The translations under genes and the position numbers were made by a program. From NCBI RefSeq assembly GCF_000953655.1, contig NZ_LN681225.1:3051501-3115500 (forward strand): a stretch of 64,000 nt of DNA, given 5' to 3'. The DNA comes from Legionella hackeliae (lineage in GTDB: Bacteria > Pseudomonadota > Gammaproteobacteria > Legionellales > Legionellaceae). The notes below the pieces were generated by a model, which did not search any database, had not been told where the DNA came from, and worked only from the letters and a program-made list of their open reading frames with translations. Shown here one piece after another: positions 38,001-45,841 of the stretch. Position 1 is the first letter of the stretch; each line of letters begins with the position of its first letter.

Positions 38001-39167
38001 ATAAATCTGATAGAGGCCGCTTTCAATACCGGCATGGACTTTAAAGAACTGACTGACTATTTAAAACTTCTTGATAAATGGTCAGGGAAAGCCGCTGTAA
38101 GCAACCAACAGATTTTAAACGTCTTTGAGCAACGGTTGTCATTAACTAAAGATGAAATTACTTTCCTCGATAGATTGGAAAAAATTGTTTCACCAACAAC
38201 TGTAATGTTTGATAGCAAAACTTTTCTGAACCAAATGCAAATAAGAAAACCAGATGAACGTGTACCTTTCCAATTAGAAAAATTGCCAAACGGTAATTAT
38301 GCACTAACTACTACCAATAAAACTGTTCGAGAATTTTTAAAAACCCAACTTTCGTTAAATTTCAATATTACAACAAAAGGCTTAAGTTGCGAGTTAACAC
38401 CCTCTGCATTGGCTCTTCTTATGGTGGAGGTAGGTAAGCAATATGAAGTTAAACGACAAACAGCATTAGCTGAACCTATATTTGAGCTTGTAACACTTCC
38501 TAAATTAAAAGTAAGCGTCCAAGGTGAAACACTTGTTAAATTAAATACTTTACTTAAAGGAAGCTCCCCTGAACAAACAGGGATACTTGAATATTTGTGG
38601 CAACCAGATAGTACCCTTTCTCTGCGTCTTACTGCTAAAACAGAAGCTCAAGCACGATTACTTCAAGAAATTTTTGGACTCTCCAGATTACCAGTACTTA
38701 ATACTGGAGAAATTATCAATATTACCGCTAAGCAACTCCAGGCTTGTCAACAAACTGTCAATAAAATATATCAAAGAGAACTCGATCCTACTGCGGTCTC
38801 AACTCCCTCCAGTAAATGGGAAACCTTTCATGCTACTCGTAGTAGCAAAGAGGAGACCACGTCAGAGATTATTCGCCGAGAAGAGGAGTTACAGCACTTA
38901 ATGACAACTCTAATTGATCGCTTTGCCGCAATAAATACCATAGATAAGCCGGTACTTGCTTTATTAAGCAATGCCATTCAGGAAATGACCTTACCACAAG
39001 TCAAAGAATTACTAAGCTATAAAGATAAAACTTTGGCAGACAGAGGTAATATTAGACATATTATCAACGATGAACTCGACCAAATCTGTATTGTTGACGA
39101 GGGCATTGAATTACAAAGCATAGGGCCAAAAAGAGTTGATGACCAAACTAAGGGATTTACTTTCTAA
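35055..39167 (+). CDS. 1370-residue protein with Ulp1-like (clan CE) cysteine-protease signature and a kinase-like motif
   Basis: A large soluble protein without a signal peptide. Residues about 180-310 carry a clan CE arrangement: His219 in GSHWTEVLI, Asp240 in YHDSMP, and Gln292 followed by five residues and Cys298-Gly in QVDNWSCG. This order (H, D, Q-x5-CG) is that of Ulp1/SENP proteases and of bacterial deubiquitinases or acetyltransferases. A second region has GDRDGIGKDGQN (from residue 812) and GFDYGKP (833-839), which resembles the catalytic Asp...Asn and DFG elements of lipid- or HipA-like kinases; this is weaker. AAGGA lies 6 bases before the ATG. The PmrA box and motifs suggest a Dot/Icm effector acting on host ubiquitin-like or lipid signalling, by inference. 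Confidence 0.75.
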   Translation: MKTPSGMGKLLAKDRKDRIIERYLKEKFKANYNPLWLNTPDNYTQLATAIDFFYDLDDENLAVTAIGSDNPETRETHQLQYLKLVGLLDKFVAFSADTPPVATTFNEKDATLAGIFIKQSVAGRSLRDLHAQATNLGVAEKLLNGQLGQSEWLSEVDLERLLIKLGVKDRVHITRLNADDIGMILHFEREKHGANPAPYSIPLMINCGNNESLGGQGSHWTEVLIRVDPTAGTVNVDYHDSMPADPGAQAILTNAIHYNTTSIVDGHVKNYTAFPAVVHPNLVVRVNSDNSQVDNWSCGYRALHKLLTYAQFPTPVVTPAWTAFTTALYQSGALRDAIYRLLLDGLQINQDFFAAMQLDKSAFKTLEKGKNYGIDEDFAEQYIKFLATSKSTASSISSEQFTKEYKAIIADLTTRKFDPEPKKIVAQLQENLNKIAKSTSSSDAKIFALLEAFGAAYHAMADTRGASAQAAQINKFCEEQFGVTVSKGPNYHFKKDGLILRMMTQLGKKSEDVVLPPPKTVTPEATKISISAPIISSPKVELPSKVSASVNSISTKADPTQAKLLARQTLSRVGTMFNPTQFCYGHKPSGVEPGFRAIDLDEAFFEQLQKFSVPPELTGDEADALKILSATLIKIDKELPIDASEDVRLAALSQKQRAFGTFINTLVPTPHDPDRLSPTISWLCEQIKDSIKENKQLSAWLYKLDYAESGAAKERVKANKEALREYVGTHLARIFSDKNQNQKIVWLKGPGGPHALLACGWKNGLRELTDFLHGGGEPDYNGILVEDPKAAVKHGKSLPGLGRNLIFCLAIGDRDGIGKDGQNKGFADGFFYGFDYGKPYEGDGVCGTLQDDFSFTNPGASAPAFLRGSSKIGLARHIMYRNYSIFYDTDLSERMIGVHLMRKMITGENPSEEVIKSYPGLRQELYRIQTNTPTAEELLSRLAVLRSQGKEGGNLQGLIDNLSMQISTGKLRTFDLYFAEIKINLIEAAFNTGMDFKELTDYLKLLDKWSGKAAVSNQQILNVFEQRLSLTKDEITFLDRLEKIVSPTTVMFDSKTFLNQMQIRKPDERVPFQLEKLPNGNYALTTTNKTVREFLKTQLSLNFNITTKGLSCELTPSALALLMVEVGKQYEVKRQTALAEPIFELVTLPKLKVSVQGETLVKLNTLLKGSSPEQTGILEYLWQPDSTLSLRLTAKTEAQARLLQEIFGLSRLPVLNTGEIINITAKQLQACQQTVNKIYQRELDPTAVSTPSSKWETFHATRSSKEETTSEIIRREEELQHLMTTLIDRFAAINTIDKPVLALLSNAIQEMTLPQVKELLSYKDKTLADRGNIRHIINDELDQICIVDEGIELQSIGPKRVDDQTKGFTF

Positions 39168-39180
39168 TATCTCAACCCTT

Positions 39181-39219
39181 TTAATAACAATACCGCGATA
39201 AGCGCGGTATTGTTATTAA
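39181..39219. terminator. Strong bidirectional terminator hairpin
   Basis: A perfect 17-bp inverted repeat (ttaataacaataccgcg and its complement) with a five-base loop (ataag) between the convergent 1370-residue gene and the gene at 39246. The GC-rich core is flanked by A/T, as for rho-independent terminators acting both ways. Confidence 0.85.
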
Positions 39220-39245
39220 ATCAATTCAAATACAATCGATATTTA

Positions 39246-39866
39246 TTAGCGAGATAAACCCGGTGCATGGGCATGTGATTGACGGAACGACTCTCGCGGA
39301 GTCTCTGAGGGATAACCGTACCCCTTGTCTGCGAGACGTTTGACAGATTGAAGGTAACGCTCACCCCAAGTGCCAGGATCAAAATTGGTGACCACAACGT
39401 TATAACTTAAATTAATGATAGACTCAAACGCTTTTCGTTGCGCTAGTTCATGACCATTAAAAGCAACCTGGACTTCTGTTTCATGACTAATACCACCGCT
39501 TTTTAAGCGCTCTACTAATAAATAAATCATTTTTTCGATCGTCAGATACAACTTGCAATTGGACATACCAGCAGTGTACATATCCGAACTTTTTGAGGTT
39601 ATTAGCCTATGGCCATAATCATGAATCGTATAAACAAACTCATGCTCCTCTGTCCCTTGAATAAGTTCAGGCTTGATAATCAAGGGAGGGTCAATCGTAT
39701 GAATCGTCGGAGTTATAATAAAAAGCTCAAAATCAGCCCAGCGCCACCAAAGCTGATAGACTTGCTCAACGAGCATAACAGGATCAGCTTGGCTCTCAAG
39801 TAAGATTTTTCGCCCTTCTTCTGCAAGCTTGGCATACTCTTCTGGGGATATATCTGGTGTAGCCAT
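39246..39866 (-). CDS. Uncharacterised 206-residue protein
   Basis: A soluble protein with no family I recognise. It has a helical N-terminus (ISPEEYAKLAEEGRKILLE), a Trp-rich patch (YQLWWRWADFELF), a central EHEFVYTIHDYGHRL, and a Ser/His/Pro-rich C-terminus. There is no signal peptide or membrane segment. The ATG at 39866 is preferred over an in-frame GTG seven codons earlier, although the AGG upstream is about 10 bases away. It lies between a candidate effector and the feo operon and has a strong terminator downstream. It may be an accessory or secreted protein, but nothing shows this. Confidence 0.6.
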   Translation of the reverse strand: MATPDISPEEYAKLAEEGRKILLESQADPVMLVEQVYQLWWRWADFELFIITPTIHTIDPPLIIKPELIQGTEEHEFVYTIHDYGHRLITSKSSDMYTAGMSNCKLYLTIEKMIYLLVERLKSGGISHETEVQVAFNGHELAQRKAFESIINLSYNVVVTNFDPGTWGERYLQSVKRLADKGYGYPSETPRESFRQSHAHAPGLSR

Positions 39867-39960
39867 TTCATATATACCTAGTAACACTTAATAACTCTAT
39901 CTTAGCCCAAAACAACTCGTCGAGCACAGACAAAACAACGTTAAAAATGTAAAATAACTG

Positions 39961-40188
39961 TTATTTTTTGGTGGAGTTATATTGATAGTACACTGGTGGT
40001 TGAATCTTACACTTAAAACAGCGCGTTTGGCAGGCTGTTTTTTCCTGACAAAAGCTAATGACACCTTTTCGTAACCAAAGGTCTAACATGGGTTGCAGAG
40101 AATCAGTATCAAGCTTAAATTCGCGTGCAATTTGCTGATTACTCACGACTTGCTCTCGTCGTATAAACTCACGAATTTGTAGTAACAC
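39961..40188 (-). CDS. feoC: FeoC-like regulator of ferrous iron transport
   Basis: A 75-residue winged-helix protein starting [21 protein letters not shown] (first residue read as Met from GTG). It has a helix-turn-helix core (LDTDSLQPMLDLWLRKGVI) and Cys residues in CQEKTACQTRCFKC that could hold an iron-sulfur cluster, as in FeoC. GGAGG sits 5 bases before the GTG at 40188; the frame reads back to a TTG at 40218 with no such site. It overlaps the end of feoB by 20 bp, consistent with translational coupling. FeoC is thought to stabilise or regulate FeoB. Confidence 0.78.
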   Translation of the reverse strand: MLLQIREFIRREQVVSNQQIAREFKLDTDSLQPMLDLWLRKGVISFCQEKTACQTRCFKCKIQPPVYYQYNSTKK

Positions 40189-42406
40189 CCTCGCCTCCAA
40201 ACGATAATCGACGCACAATGGACCACAGACCCAAAACCACTAACAAAATTAATAAAATCCATACTAAGGATTGTTGTGGATGAGCGTTGTAAGTTGCTAC
40301 TTGATAAATAAAAACAGCACTCACATAAGCAACAAAGAAGGACCAGATAATGGAAAACCACATGTACTTATGATTTGCTTCCTGGCGAATAACGGCCATG
40401 GTAGAAACACAGGGGACATAAAGTAAAATAAACACTAAATAGGCGTAAGCACCTGCTTTTCCGTCAAAGCGTTCGGCCATCATGCCATACACCGATTGAG
40501 AGACATTGCCATCTGGAATATTTGCAACTAAAGGATTTAACAATGCTGAGCCCAACTCGCTTAGATTTAGCGGAATAGACCAAAAAGCACTGGATAAAGA
40601 CCCCAAAAAATCAAAATGAGCGGCTGCAAGCTGTCCGAAATTTCCCATCTGAGCATAAAGAGAGTTTAAGGAGCCTACCACAACCTCTTTCGCCAACATA
40701 CCGGTAAGCAAACCCACTGTTGCAGGCCAATTATCTTGGTGTAAACCCATAGGATGAAAGATAGGAGTGAGCCACTGACCCAACAAAGATAATACGGATT
40801 GCGTGCTTGCTTCTCCGGCATTAATCCCACCTTCAAGAGTCATAGCATTTAAACCACCTAAAATTACACACACCGGAATAATTAAACGACCTGCTCGTAA
40901 AACAAAATGCTTTAGACGCCATGAGGTTTCTTTCAGCAAGCGCTTTAGCGTTGGCTTATGATAAGCTGGTAATTCCAAGATGAGAGGGGATGCTTGGCCT
41001 TTCAAGGTCGTTTTACGTAAAACTAACCCTGTTAACACTGCCATCAAAATACCGAGAATATAAAGAGAAAATACCACATTCTGACCACCCGAGGGGAAAA
41101 AAGCAGCCACAAAGACAGCATAAATAGCCAAGCGTGCACTGCAGGACATGAAAGGACTCATCATCACAGTTAAGAGTCTATCTCTTTCAGAGTCTAATGT
41201 ACGCGCAGCCATAATAGCGGGAACATTACAGCCAAAACCAACTATCATGGGTACAAAGGATTTACCAGGTAACCCTAGAGCGCGCATTATCTTATCGACA
41301 ACAAACGCGGCACGCGCCATGTATCCTGAAGCTTCTAATAATGAAAGAAAGAAAAACATTGCAGCGATAACAGGGATGAAAGTGAGGGTCGTATTGATAC
41401 CCTTGCCAACACCATTTGCCACCAAAGCAATAAGCCAATTCGGCATAGACAATTGTTGCAATAACCAAGCGCTTCCTTGCACAAAAACAGTATCTGTCGT
41501 GATATCAAAGAAATCCTGGAATGCACCACCGATATTAATAGCAAACAGAAACATCAGGTACATCATGGCTAAAAATATAGGCAACGCAAAATAACGATGT
41601 AACACGAGGCGATCAAGTTTTGCGGTAAAATGCTCACTGGTATCACTTCGTTTTTTTTGTATCTTCAAAACAATGTCATGAATTTTTTGATAGCGAGCAT
41701 CTGCTAAAACAATATCCAAATCAGAAGCGTTTTCACTAAAGCACAAGGAATCAATTTCACTGGCGACCAAACAAGCATCCCCCTCCAGGATTCGAAGGGC
41801 ATAATAACTAACAAGTTGTGGCGCAACCTGTTTGGTTTGCAATTGTTGCTCGATAATCAACAATGCATCATTCACTTCTTTTGAAAATTTCAGATCCAAT
41901 GGTCTAGCCGCTGGAGGAATATGACTGATAGATTGATTTAATGCATCTAGGCCTATCTTTTTATGAGCTTGAATAGGAAAAACTGGGCAACCCAATTGCT
42001 TTTCCAAAGCCAGAATATCAATCTGGATACCACGCTGTATTGCAATATCCATCATGTTCAAAACAATAATTACCGGTTTTTTAAGCTCAAGAATTTGACT
42101 GCTTAAATAGAGATGGCGCTCTAAGTGGCAGGCATCTACCACATTGACAATTAAATCGGCCTCCAAAGTCACCAAAGCATCCGCAGCAATTTTTTCATCC
42201 TGGCTTGAGTTACTCGTAGAACTTAATGAGTAAACACCGGGTAAATCAGTGATATGGTAAGTATGCTCGTTAAAGCAATAAGACCCCACTTTCTTTTCAA
42301 CGGTAACACCTGGCCAATTGCCAACTCGTTGATTAGCACCAGTTAATGCATTGAATAACGTTGTTTTACCGCAATTCGGATTGCCCACGAGCAAAATATG
42401 GGTCAT
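40169..42406 (-). CDS. feoB: Ferrous iron transporter FeoB
   Basis: The inner-membrane Fe(II) permease. The 745-residue protein starts with a G-domain: G1 [13 protein letters not shown]3 DLPGVYSL, and G4 NMMD. A helical linker and a C-terminal membrane domain with Gate motifs ([26 protein letters not shown]) follow. The ATG at 42406 has GGGAG 5 bases upstream and overlaps the feoA stop (ATGA). The frame reads back to 42487 inside feoA, which is not used. A Fur box upstream of feoA would control the operon. Confidence 0.97.
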   Translation of the reverse strand: MTHILLVGNPNCGKTTLFNALTGANQRVGNWPGVTVEKKVGSYCFNEHTYHITDLPGVYSLSSTSNSSQDEKIAADALVTLEADLIVNVVDACHLERHLYLSSQILELKKPVIIVLNMMDIAIQRGIQIDILALEKQLGCPVFPIQAHKKIGLDALNQSISHIPPAARPLDLKFSKEVNDALLIIEQQLQTKQVAPQLVSYYALRILEGDACLVASEIDSLCFSENASDLDIVLADARYQKIHDIVLKIQKKRSDTSEHFTAKLDRLVLHRYFALPIFLAMMYLMFLFAINIGGAFQDFFDITTDTVFVQGSAWLLQQLSMPNWLIALVANGVGKGINTTLTFIPVIAAMFFFLSLLEASGYMARAAFVVDKIMRALGLPGKSFVPMIVGFGCNVPAIMAARTLDSERDRLLTVMMSPFMSCSARLAIYAVFVAAFFPSGGQNVVFSLYILGILMAVLTGLVLRKTTLKGQASPLILELPAYHKPTLKRLLKETSWRLKHFVLRAGRLIIPVCVILGGLNAMTLEGGINAGEASTQSVLSLLGQWLTPIFHPMGLHQDNWPATVGLLTGMLAKEVVVGSLNSLYAQMGNFGQLAAAHFDFLGSLSSAFWSIPLNLSELGSALLNPLVANIPDGNVSQSVYGMMAERFDGKAGAYAYLVFILLYVPCVSTMAVIRQEANHKYMWFSIIWSFFVAYVSAVFIYQVATYNAHPQQSLVWILLILLVVLGLWSIVRRLSFGGEGVTTNS

Positions 42407-42630
42407 ATGCGCTCCCAAATCAATTCGGCGGCCTCCTCCTTGCGCAATGTCAAAGAAGTACCACGGACATCTACTTGTACAGGACATCCTAAAGGCGCTA
42501 CTCTGACTACCGAAATTTCTACCCCACGAGTTATGCCTAAAGACAGCAAGCGTCTTCTGTATTGAACACCGGTTAGGCCGAAATCAATCAGGCGTGCACG
42601 GTCACCTTTTACAAGCTCGGTAATGCGCAT
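42403..42630 (-). CDS. feoA: FeoA, SH3-like partner of FeoB
   Basis: A 75-residue cytosolic protein of the FeoA family with the usual beta-rich pattern ([28 protein letters not shown], ending [14 protein letters not shown]). It is needed for full FeoB activity in other bacteria. It is the first gene of feoABC and overlaps feoB by 4 bp. No good ribosome site is visible. A Fur-box-like sequence lies 43-61 bp upstream. Confidence 0.93.
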   Translation of the reverse strand: MRITELVKGDRARLIDFGLTGVQYRRRLLSLGITRGVEISVVRVAPLGCPVQVDVRGTSLTLRKEEAAELIWERI

Positions 42631-42672
42631 ATTTTTATTTTAACCAACTAAAACCCAAAGTTTACCACAAAT

Positions 42673-42691
42673 GATATCGAGAATCATTCTC
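42673..42691 (-). promoter_or_regulatory. Fur box upstream of feoA
   Basis: The 19-mer GATATCGAGAATCATTCTC matches 15 of 19 positions of the classical Fur consensus GATAATGATAATCATTATC. It lies 43 bp before the feoA start, in the expected promoter region, so iron-dependent repression is likely. Confidence 0.8.
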
Positions 42692-42735
42692 ATTTTAGAA
42701 AAAAAATAGTCATCTGGCCAGTACGACGCCCTATT

Positions 42736-43056
42736 TTACTTTTTATTGACGGGATATCCTGCTTTCTCCCAAGCACCAATTCCTCCCTCCAGACTATACA
42801 CCTCGAGGCTTGGATCGCTTGCTACTAGCTTTTCACAAGCATTGTAGCTACGTTTGCCGGCCTTGCAATGAAATACGAGTTTTTTATTAGAAGTCTCAGG
42901 CAAATTCTTAGTTGAAAGTGTATTTAGTGGTATTAAAATAGCACCAGGAATATTTTCCGCATCGTTTTCTTCAGGCTCTCTCACATCCACCAACACAGCC
43001 GTTTTTTTTGCAAGCCAGTCGTTTAATGTTGGCGCATCAATTATTTTAATAGACAT
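42736..43056 (-). CDS. Single-domain rhodanese
   Basis: A 106-residue rhodanese-like sulfurtransferase. It shows VLVDVREPEEN in the first strand and the active-site loop HCKAGKRS with the catalytic Cys followed by four residues and Arg-Ser. The C-terminal EGGIGAWEKAGYPV is typical. It would move sulfane sulfur between small acceptors; the physiological partner is unknown. GGGAG lies 6 bases before the ATG. A CpxR-like box overlaps the region just upstream of this ribosome site. Confidence 0.9.
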   Translation of the reverse strand: MSIKIIDAPTLNDWLAKKTAVLVDVREPEENDAENIPGAILIPLNTLSTKNLPETSNKKLVFHCKAGKRSYNACEKLVASDPSLEVYSLEGGIGAWEKAGYPVNKK

Positions 43057-43067
43057 CCTAATCTCCC

Positions 43068-43082
43068 TTTACCAAATTTTAC
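43068..43082. promoter_or_regulatory. CpxR-type box between the rhodanese and membrane-protein genes
   Basis: TTTAC-N5-TTTAC (its complement is GTAAA-N5-GTAAA) matches the published CpxR consensus exactly. It lies 12 bp before the rhodanese ATG, and about 88 bp before the divergent 236-residue gene. Which gene it controls, if any, cannot be told. Confidence 0.5.
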
Positions 43083-43169
43083 ACCTTACCAGCTTATAGC
43101 ATTGATTTCACGCTTTAATTATATGACCAATTATGTTACGGTTTGTTCTTTGTGAAGGGAAGGGCATCG

Positions 43170-43880
43170 ATGCGTGCAAACTATTTCAATCCATTTTCAG
43201 GGATAATAGAGACAAAAAACACCGCGCATGCACGCACCTTCCGTACGTCTTTAGGCACTAAATTCAAGGATGCATTTTATGTATTTCACGGTAAATATGA
43301 CAACGTTGGGTTGTTTGATTATGTCACTTTGTTAAGTTCAGCGGCTACTTTACTATTTTTACAATGGTGCTTACGTAATAAAGAACACAATAAACTTGCT
43401 TATTTTTTATTGTTACCTGCTTCAGCAATTAATATTCCTATCTATATTGTTAAACTTGTTTTTTCTGTAATGGCTACATTGATTGCAACCCCTATGATAC
43501 TCGCCGTACAATTTGTGGTGAATTTAATGCAAGGAAACGCGCGTGAGAAAGCGTTAACGATTGAAGTTACAACGTCTACAGGCAGCTATCAAACCCTTCA
43601 AAAACTTCTTGAGACTGAAGGAATGGAACTTGAGGCTCTTGAAGCCACCGTAAGTCCTGTGAATCAAGACTCACTGCAATATAAAATAGATTTAGCTAAG
43701 AAAGGTATTGATACGGATAAAAACCCCACCATTGAACTGATTCAAGATCACTATATCCAACTCGATTACCAGGAAAAATCTGTTTTGTCTGCATTTTTCA
43801 GACTGAATGTCGGGGGAGTAGTAAAAAATTTAGAACAATCATCAAAAGAAGCCGATCAAATTTATAAGGCTTATAGCTAA
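43170..43880 (+). CDS. Uncharacterised membrane protein, Legionella-type
   Basis: A 236-residue protein with two to three hydrophobic segments at about residues 48-120 (LLSSAATLLFLQWCL; LAYFLLLPASAINIPIYIV; VMATLIATPMILAVQFVVN), flanked by soluble ends. An N-terminal FYVFHGKYDNVGLFDYV precedes the first segment. No family of known function is recognised. I recall similar N-terminal layouts in other Legionella proteins of unknown role. AAGGG lies 5 bases before the ATG at 43170, so this start is preferred over a TTG nine codons upstream. It converges on zapE with 10 bp between. Confidence 0.6.
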   Translation: MRANYFNPFSGIIETKNTAHARTFRTSLGTKFKDAFYVFHGKYDNVGLFDYVTLLSSAATLLFLQWCLRNKEHNKLAYFLLLPASAINIPIYIVKLVFSVMATLIATPMILAVQFVVNLMQGNAREKALTIEVTTSTGSYQTLQKLLETEGMELEALEATVSPVNQDSLQYKIDLAKKGIDTDKNPTIELIQDHYIQLDYQEKSVLSAFFRLNVGGVVKNLEQSSKEADQIYKAYS

Positions 43881-43890
43881 TGATTTTTAT

Positions 43891-44979
43891 TCAGACCAGG
43901 TTTTGCGATACTCGCCGTGGATGCCTTCTTAAATAATCAACCGATTGCATTTCTTGCAATCGACTCAATGTCCGTTTAAAGGATTGGCTCATCTCACCTT
44001 CTACATACAATTGCTCAAGTGGCACTTCAGCAGACATGACGACTCGAATTCCGCGGTCATACATCACATCAACAAAATGCGTCAATAAAATAGCATAAAC
44101 CGTATCGCGTGCGCCTAGGCGTGGAATATTAGTGACAAAAACAGCATCAAAACGCTCTGCAATTTCTAAATAATCCAACTGACTACGCGGCATATTACAA
44201 ATGATATTAAAATCAAACCACACCGCGGTTTCGCTGCATTTAATGAAAGGAATAGAGCGTTTTTGGATTATTAACTCACCTGATTCTGTGATAGTCGACG
44301 TGGATATCGCGGCAAATTGCTCTGTAATACTAGCCATCGTCTGTGCATTGAGAGGATATAAATACGCTGTATGCAAGGATTCTCTTCCCAGGCGATAGTC
44401 TCTTTTTTCACCTAGGAATAGTACCTCACAGTGAGTCTTGATCAATGCAATCGCTGGCAAAAAACGCTCCCGTCGAAGACCATTTAAATACAAATCATCA
44501 GGCTTCGTGTTGGAGGTAGCAACTAAAACAATTCCTTCAGCGAATAACGCTTGCAAGAGTTCCGCTAGAATCATAGCATCCGCTACATCGTGAACCAGAA
44601 ATTCGTCAAAACATAATAAACGAATCGTTTTTGCAAGCTCTGCAGCTATGCGCCTTAATGGATCTTTTTGCCCTTGCAAACGACGTAATTGGCCGTCAAT
44701 TTGCTGCATGAAATGGTGAAAATGAATCCGCGCTTTCTGTTGCTCATCAACCTGCTCATAAAACAGATCCATTAAAAACGTTTTTCCCACTCCTACGGGT
44801 CCATATAGATATAATCCCACAGGCTGTGATGACTTTTGCAACCAATTCAGCCAGGAGCGACGAGGAAGTTGCAAGTCATCAGACAAGCGTTGCATTGACT
44901 CTAAAACAGTACGTTGTATGGGATCATTTTCAATGTCACCAGAAGCAACTGCGGCATCATACTGCTGAATCACTCTCAC
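43891..44979 (-). CDS. zapE: ZapE (AFG1-like) ATPase
   Basis: A 362-residue AFG1-family P-loop ATPase. It has Walker A GPVGVGKTF, Walker B LLCFDEF, and the family motif MQRLSDDLQL near the N-terminus. In E. coli ZapE associates with the division machinery under stress, and the mitochondrial relative acts in protein quality control. The start is a GTG at 44979, with AGGGG 5 bases before it, and it overlaps the hydrolase stop (GTGA). The two genes are therefore translationally coupled. Confidence 0.93.
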   Translation of the reverse strand: MRVIQQYDAAVASGDIENDPIQRTVLESMQRLSDDLQLPRRSWLNWLQKSSQPVGLYLYGPVGVGKTFLMDLFYEQVDEQQKARIHFHHFMQQIDGQLRRLQGQKDPLRRIAAELAKTIRLLCFDEFLVHDVADAMILAELLQALFAEGIVLVATSNTKPDDLYLNGLRRERFLPAIALIKTHCEVLFLGEKRDYRLGRESLHTAYLYPLNAQTMASITEQFAAISTSTITESGELIIQKRSIPFIKCSETAVWFDFNIICNMPRSQLDYLEIAERFDAVFVTNIPRLGARDTVYAILLTHFVDVMYDRGIRVVMSAEVPLEQLYVEGEMSQSFKRTLSRLQEMQSVDYLRRHPRRVSQNLV

Positions 44980-45635
44980 AATAACCCCTGAGTATGAATA
45001 GCTTCGGTGAGTTTAGTCTTAAGCTCTAGCAATTTGCCATGAAAAAAATGCCCCGTTTCTCCAAAGTGAATAACAGGAAGAGGAGGTATTGAACCTGTCG
45101 CAAACTCTTCCACTAAAGAAGCAGGCACAACCTCATCCGTATCCCCTTGTACAATCACCCATGGATGAGGTGCTGGTTGAAATTCTCGATAGTTATAATG
45201 ATGCACAGGAGGGGCGATAGTCAGTAACAATTCATGTGGATGCTGAGAAGCTGCACGATAAGCGACATAAGAACCAAATGAAAAACCTGCAAATAAAATT
45301 CGTGAATTTTTTCTTTCCTGTTCCCACAGTTTAACAAGCAGCAACATGTCTTTACTTTCACCTATCCCATCATCATACACACCAGCCGATTGGCCAACGC
45401 CGCGAAAATTAAAACGCAAGCTAGGAATGCCTAACTCTTTAAACGTCCGTGCCATGGTAGTAACAACTTTATTATTCATTGTTCCACCTTGTAACGAATG
45501 AGGATGCCCTAAAAAAGCAACGTAGGAGCCATTCATTTGAACTGGCACAGTTAAGATACCTTCAAGAATTCCGGCTCCTCCAGTAAAACTAAAAGGATGT
45601 TCACCCGCTTTATCTAATTTTTCGGTTAACAGCAT
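44976..45635 (-). CDS. Alpha/beta hydrolase (dienelactone-hydrolase-like)
   Basis: A serine hydrolase-fold protein of about 219 residues. The nucleophile elbow is GFSFGS, the acid is likely the Asp in VQGDTDEVVP, and the catalytic His is in ETGHFFH. An oxyanion-side HPHSLQGGTMNNKVV is typical of short bacterial alpha/beta hydrolases of unknown substrate. The start is uncertain: the frame is open to an ATG at 45674, and neither it nor 45635 has a clear ribosome site. It overlaps zapE by 4 bp. Confidence 0.8.
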   Translation of the reverse strand: MLLTEKLDKAGEHPFSFTGGAGILEGILTVPVQMNGSYVAFLGHPHSLQGGTMNNKVVTTMARTFKELGIPSLRFNFRGVGQSAGVYDDGIGESKDMLLLVKLWEQERKNSRILFAGFSFGSYVAYRAASQHPHELLLTIAPPVHHYNYREFQPAPHPWVIVQGDTDEVVPASLVEEFATGSIPPLPVIHFGETGHFFHGKLLELKTKLTEAIHTQGLL

Positions 45636-45769
45636 AAAAAATCGATACTGGTTAAAAATACAATGATAACGCATATTGCAATTTCATGCGCGTCCTTTAA
45701 GATCAACAAAGCACCGACTCTTTTGCGGTGACTTTTAATTATAAATTCACTTTCAGGAGGACTTGATCC

Positions 45770-45841
45770 ATGAGACAGGTACCTATATTAACGCTTTTAT
45801 TTTCTTTGCTTTTCCCCTCAGATAAAGGAGGACTAGCATGA
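45770..45841 (+). CDS. 23-residue leader ORF coupled to panB
   Basis: An ATG at 45770 has a strong AGGAGG 9 bases upstream. The frame runs 23 codons, encoding a Leu/Phe-rich peptide that begins MRQVPILTLLFSLLFP, and ends at TGA (45839-45841), overlapping the panB ATG (ATGA). The panB ribosome site GGAGG lies inside this frame. This is the layout of a translated leader that could couple or attenuate panB translation. It is too short to compare with protein families, so its translation is inferred from the ribosome site alone. Confidence 0.5.
   Translation: MRQVPILTLLFSLLFPSDKGGLA

Noticed and set aside
45640-45690. An 11-codon minus-strand mini-frame with an AAGGA site upstream of the alpha/beta hydrolase
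   Set aside because: Too short and not coupled to a clear downstream start. Unlike the panB leader, the layout gives no independent support.
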